A DNA stretch of 64,000 nt from Nemertoderma westbladi (taxonomy: Eukaryota > Xenacoelomorpha > Nemertodermatida > Nemertodermatidae): contig JAUCBJ010004969.1 of the NCBI GenBank assembly GCA_032718475.1, positions 1-64,000 of the forward strand, in the 5' to 3' direction. The position numbers were made by a program, and so were the translations under genes. The notes below the pieces were generated by a model that ran no database searches, was not told the DNA's origin, and saw only the letters and a program-made list of their open reading frames with translations. Positions 63,325 to 64,000 of the stretch are shown here, piece by piece. Position 1 is the stretch's first letter. Each line of letters opens with the position of its first letter.

Positions 63325-64000
63325 AGTTATAGCACCATTTTTTAACCCTACTTTTGGCACTTTTTTTGAGACGTTTTTTGAAAATTACATTTCATTAAAT
63401 ATGAATTGTAACATCTCTATTTTTGATTTACACCGGTTTTTTGGTGTTAGAAATTGGATGGAATTCATATAAATTGATTTAGAAATTTCAAACTTGTTTT
63501 TTTCGGTGGGTGCCAAATTTTGGTGCCAGCACCAAATTTTGAAATATGTCAATTTTGTAAATTGATTGTTTGAAACTTGTTTTTTACGCAATTGGGGTTT
63601 TTTGCGGTTCTGGATTCGATGAAATATACACGAGTTGCACCAAGCGTATCAAACTTGTATTTTTCGGTGCTGTGTGCAAATTTTGGTGCTAGCACGAAAT
63701 TTTGAAAATCCATTCAATAGATAAAATTGCTTGTGACAATTTATTTCTTGCGTTTTAGAGGTTTATGGCTGTTCTGAATTCAATGGAATATATAATTATC
63801 GAACTAAACATCTCAAACTTGTATTTTTCGGATGTGGGTGCAAAATGTGGTGCTAGCACCAAATTTTGAAAACCATCAAATATATCAATTGATTGTGTCA
63901 CCTTGTTTCTTGCGTTATACGGGTTTGTGATGGTTCTGAATTTAATGGAATCAGTAAAAATTTCATAAGAGTCCTCAAACTTGTATTTTTCGCCGGTGGG
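63325..64000. repeat. About 162-bp satellite, continues past the window
   Basis: The landmark TCAAACTTGTATTTTTCGGT (or close) recurs at 63488, 63649, 63813 and 63975 (spacing 161-164), each followed by GGTGCTAGCACCAAATTTTG. At least four diverged units are present. Confidence 0.85.

Overview
The window looks like nuclear DNA from an invertebrate animal, probably marine; I cannot place it further. It has no bacterial-type operons, is AT-rich with GC-rich islands, has GT-AG introns, tRNA-derived SINE heads, minisatellites and long C or G runs, and most of its coding capacity belongs to transposable elements (TEs): BEL/Pao and Ty3/Gypsy LTR retrotransposons, several non-LTR (LINE) families, a Polinton/Maverick remnant, cut-and-paste transposons and a fold-back element. 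I see no complete rRNA gene, functional tRNA gene or CRISPR array.

Layout. 0-4.4 kb: a LINE C-terminal fragment (minus strand), a broken copy of an OB-like gene family, gag-like GC-rich ORFs and a tRNA-SINE head. 4.4-16.3 kb: a BEL/Pao element with a duplicated CCAAT/TATA promoter-like leader and one giant gag-pro-pol frame (7490-15706) broken only by three UGA codons. Its integrase has lost the catalytic Glu through a small deletion. 17.0-20.1 kb: an unfamiliar ORF set with a DEDD 3'-5' exonuclease-like domain and three CCHC zinc knuckles. A 20-base near-perfect palindrome (GGAAGGCTTGCGAGCCTACC) is inserted ten times between 8.2 and 19.3 kb, in all three reading frames and always without breaking the frame. 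It occurs in both the Pao element and the exonuclease ORF, which suggests that they are one composite element. 20.2-22.3 kb: a GC-rich truncated Gypsy pol with its 3' LTR.

23-28 kb: two exons of a spliced gene lie between two 35-bp minisatellite arrays, followed by a Pao integrase scrap. 29.7-40.2 kb: a large inverted repeat (fold-back element) with nested insertions. Its left arm carries a LINE with a 13-bp target duplication. Its right arm carries a 995-bp TA-flanked element, a 386-bp TAA-flanked MITE, and a LINE fragment that is itself split by a 2.87-kb element with terminal inverted repeats (TIRs) and an 8-bp duplication. A partial third arm lies at 41.2-42.1 kb.

42-48 kb: a C-rich stretch, an SGNH-hydrolase pseudogene with a histone-like stem-loop, two spliced exons of another host-like gene, a tyrosine-recombinase-type TE fragment and a LINE ORF1. 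48.5-50.5 kb: a second Pao copy (minus strand), which supplies a comparison for the first. 53.8-57.5 kb: a Gypsy RNase H fragment and a third Pao element broken by a 35-bp duplication. 58-60 kb: a Polinton/Maverick remnant (integrase chromodomain tail, virion-type protein) fused to a 27-bp minisatellite. 60-64 kb: non-coding, ending in a roughly 162-bp satellite.

The retroelement genes work as usual: Gag makes the particle, protease cuts the polyprotein, RT/RNase H copies the RNA, and integrase inserts the DNA. Almost every copy here is broken, and for several the first visible disabling event can be identified.
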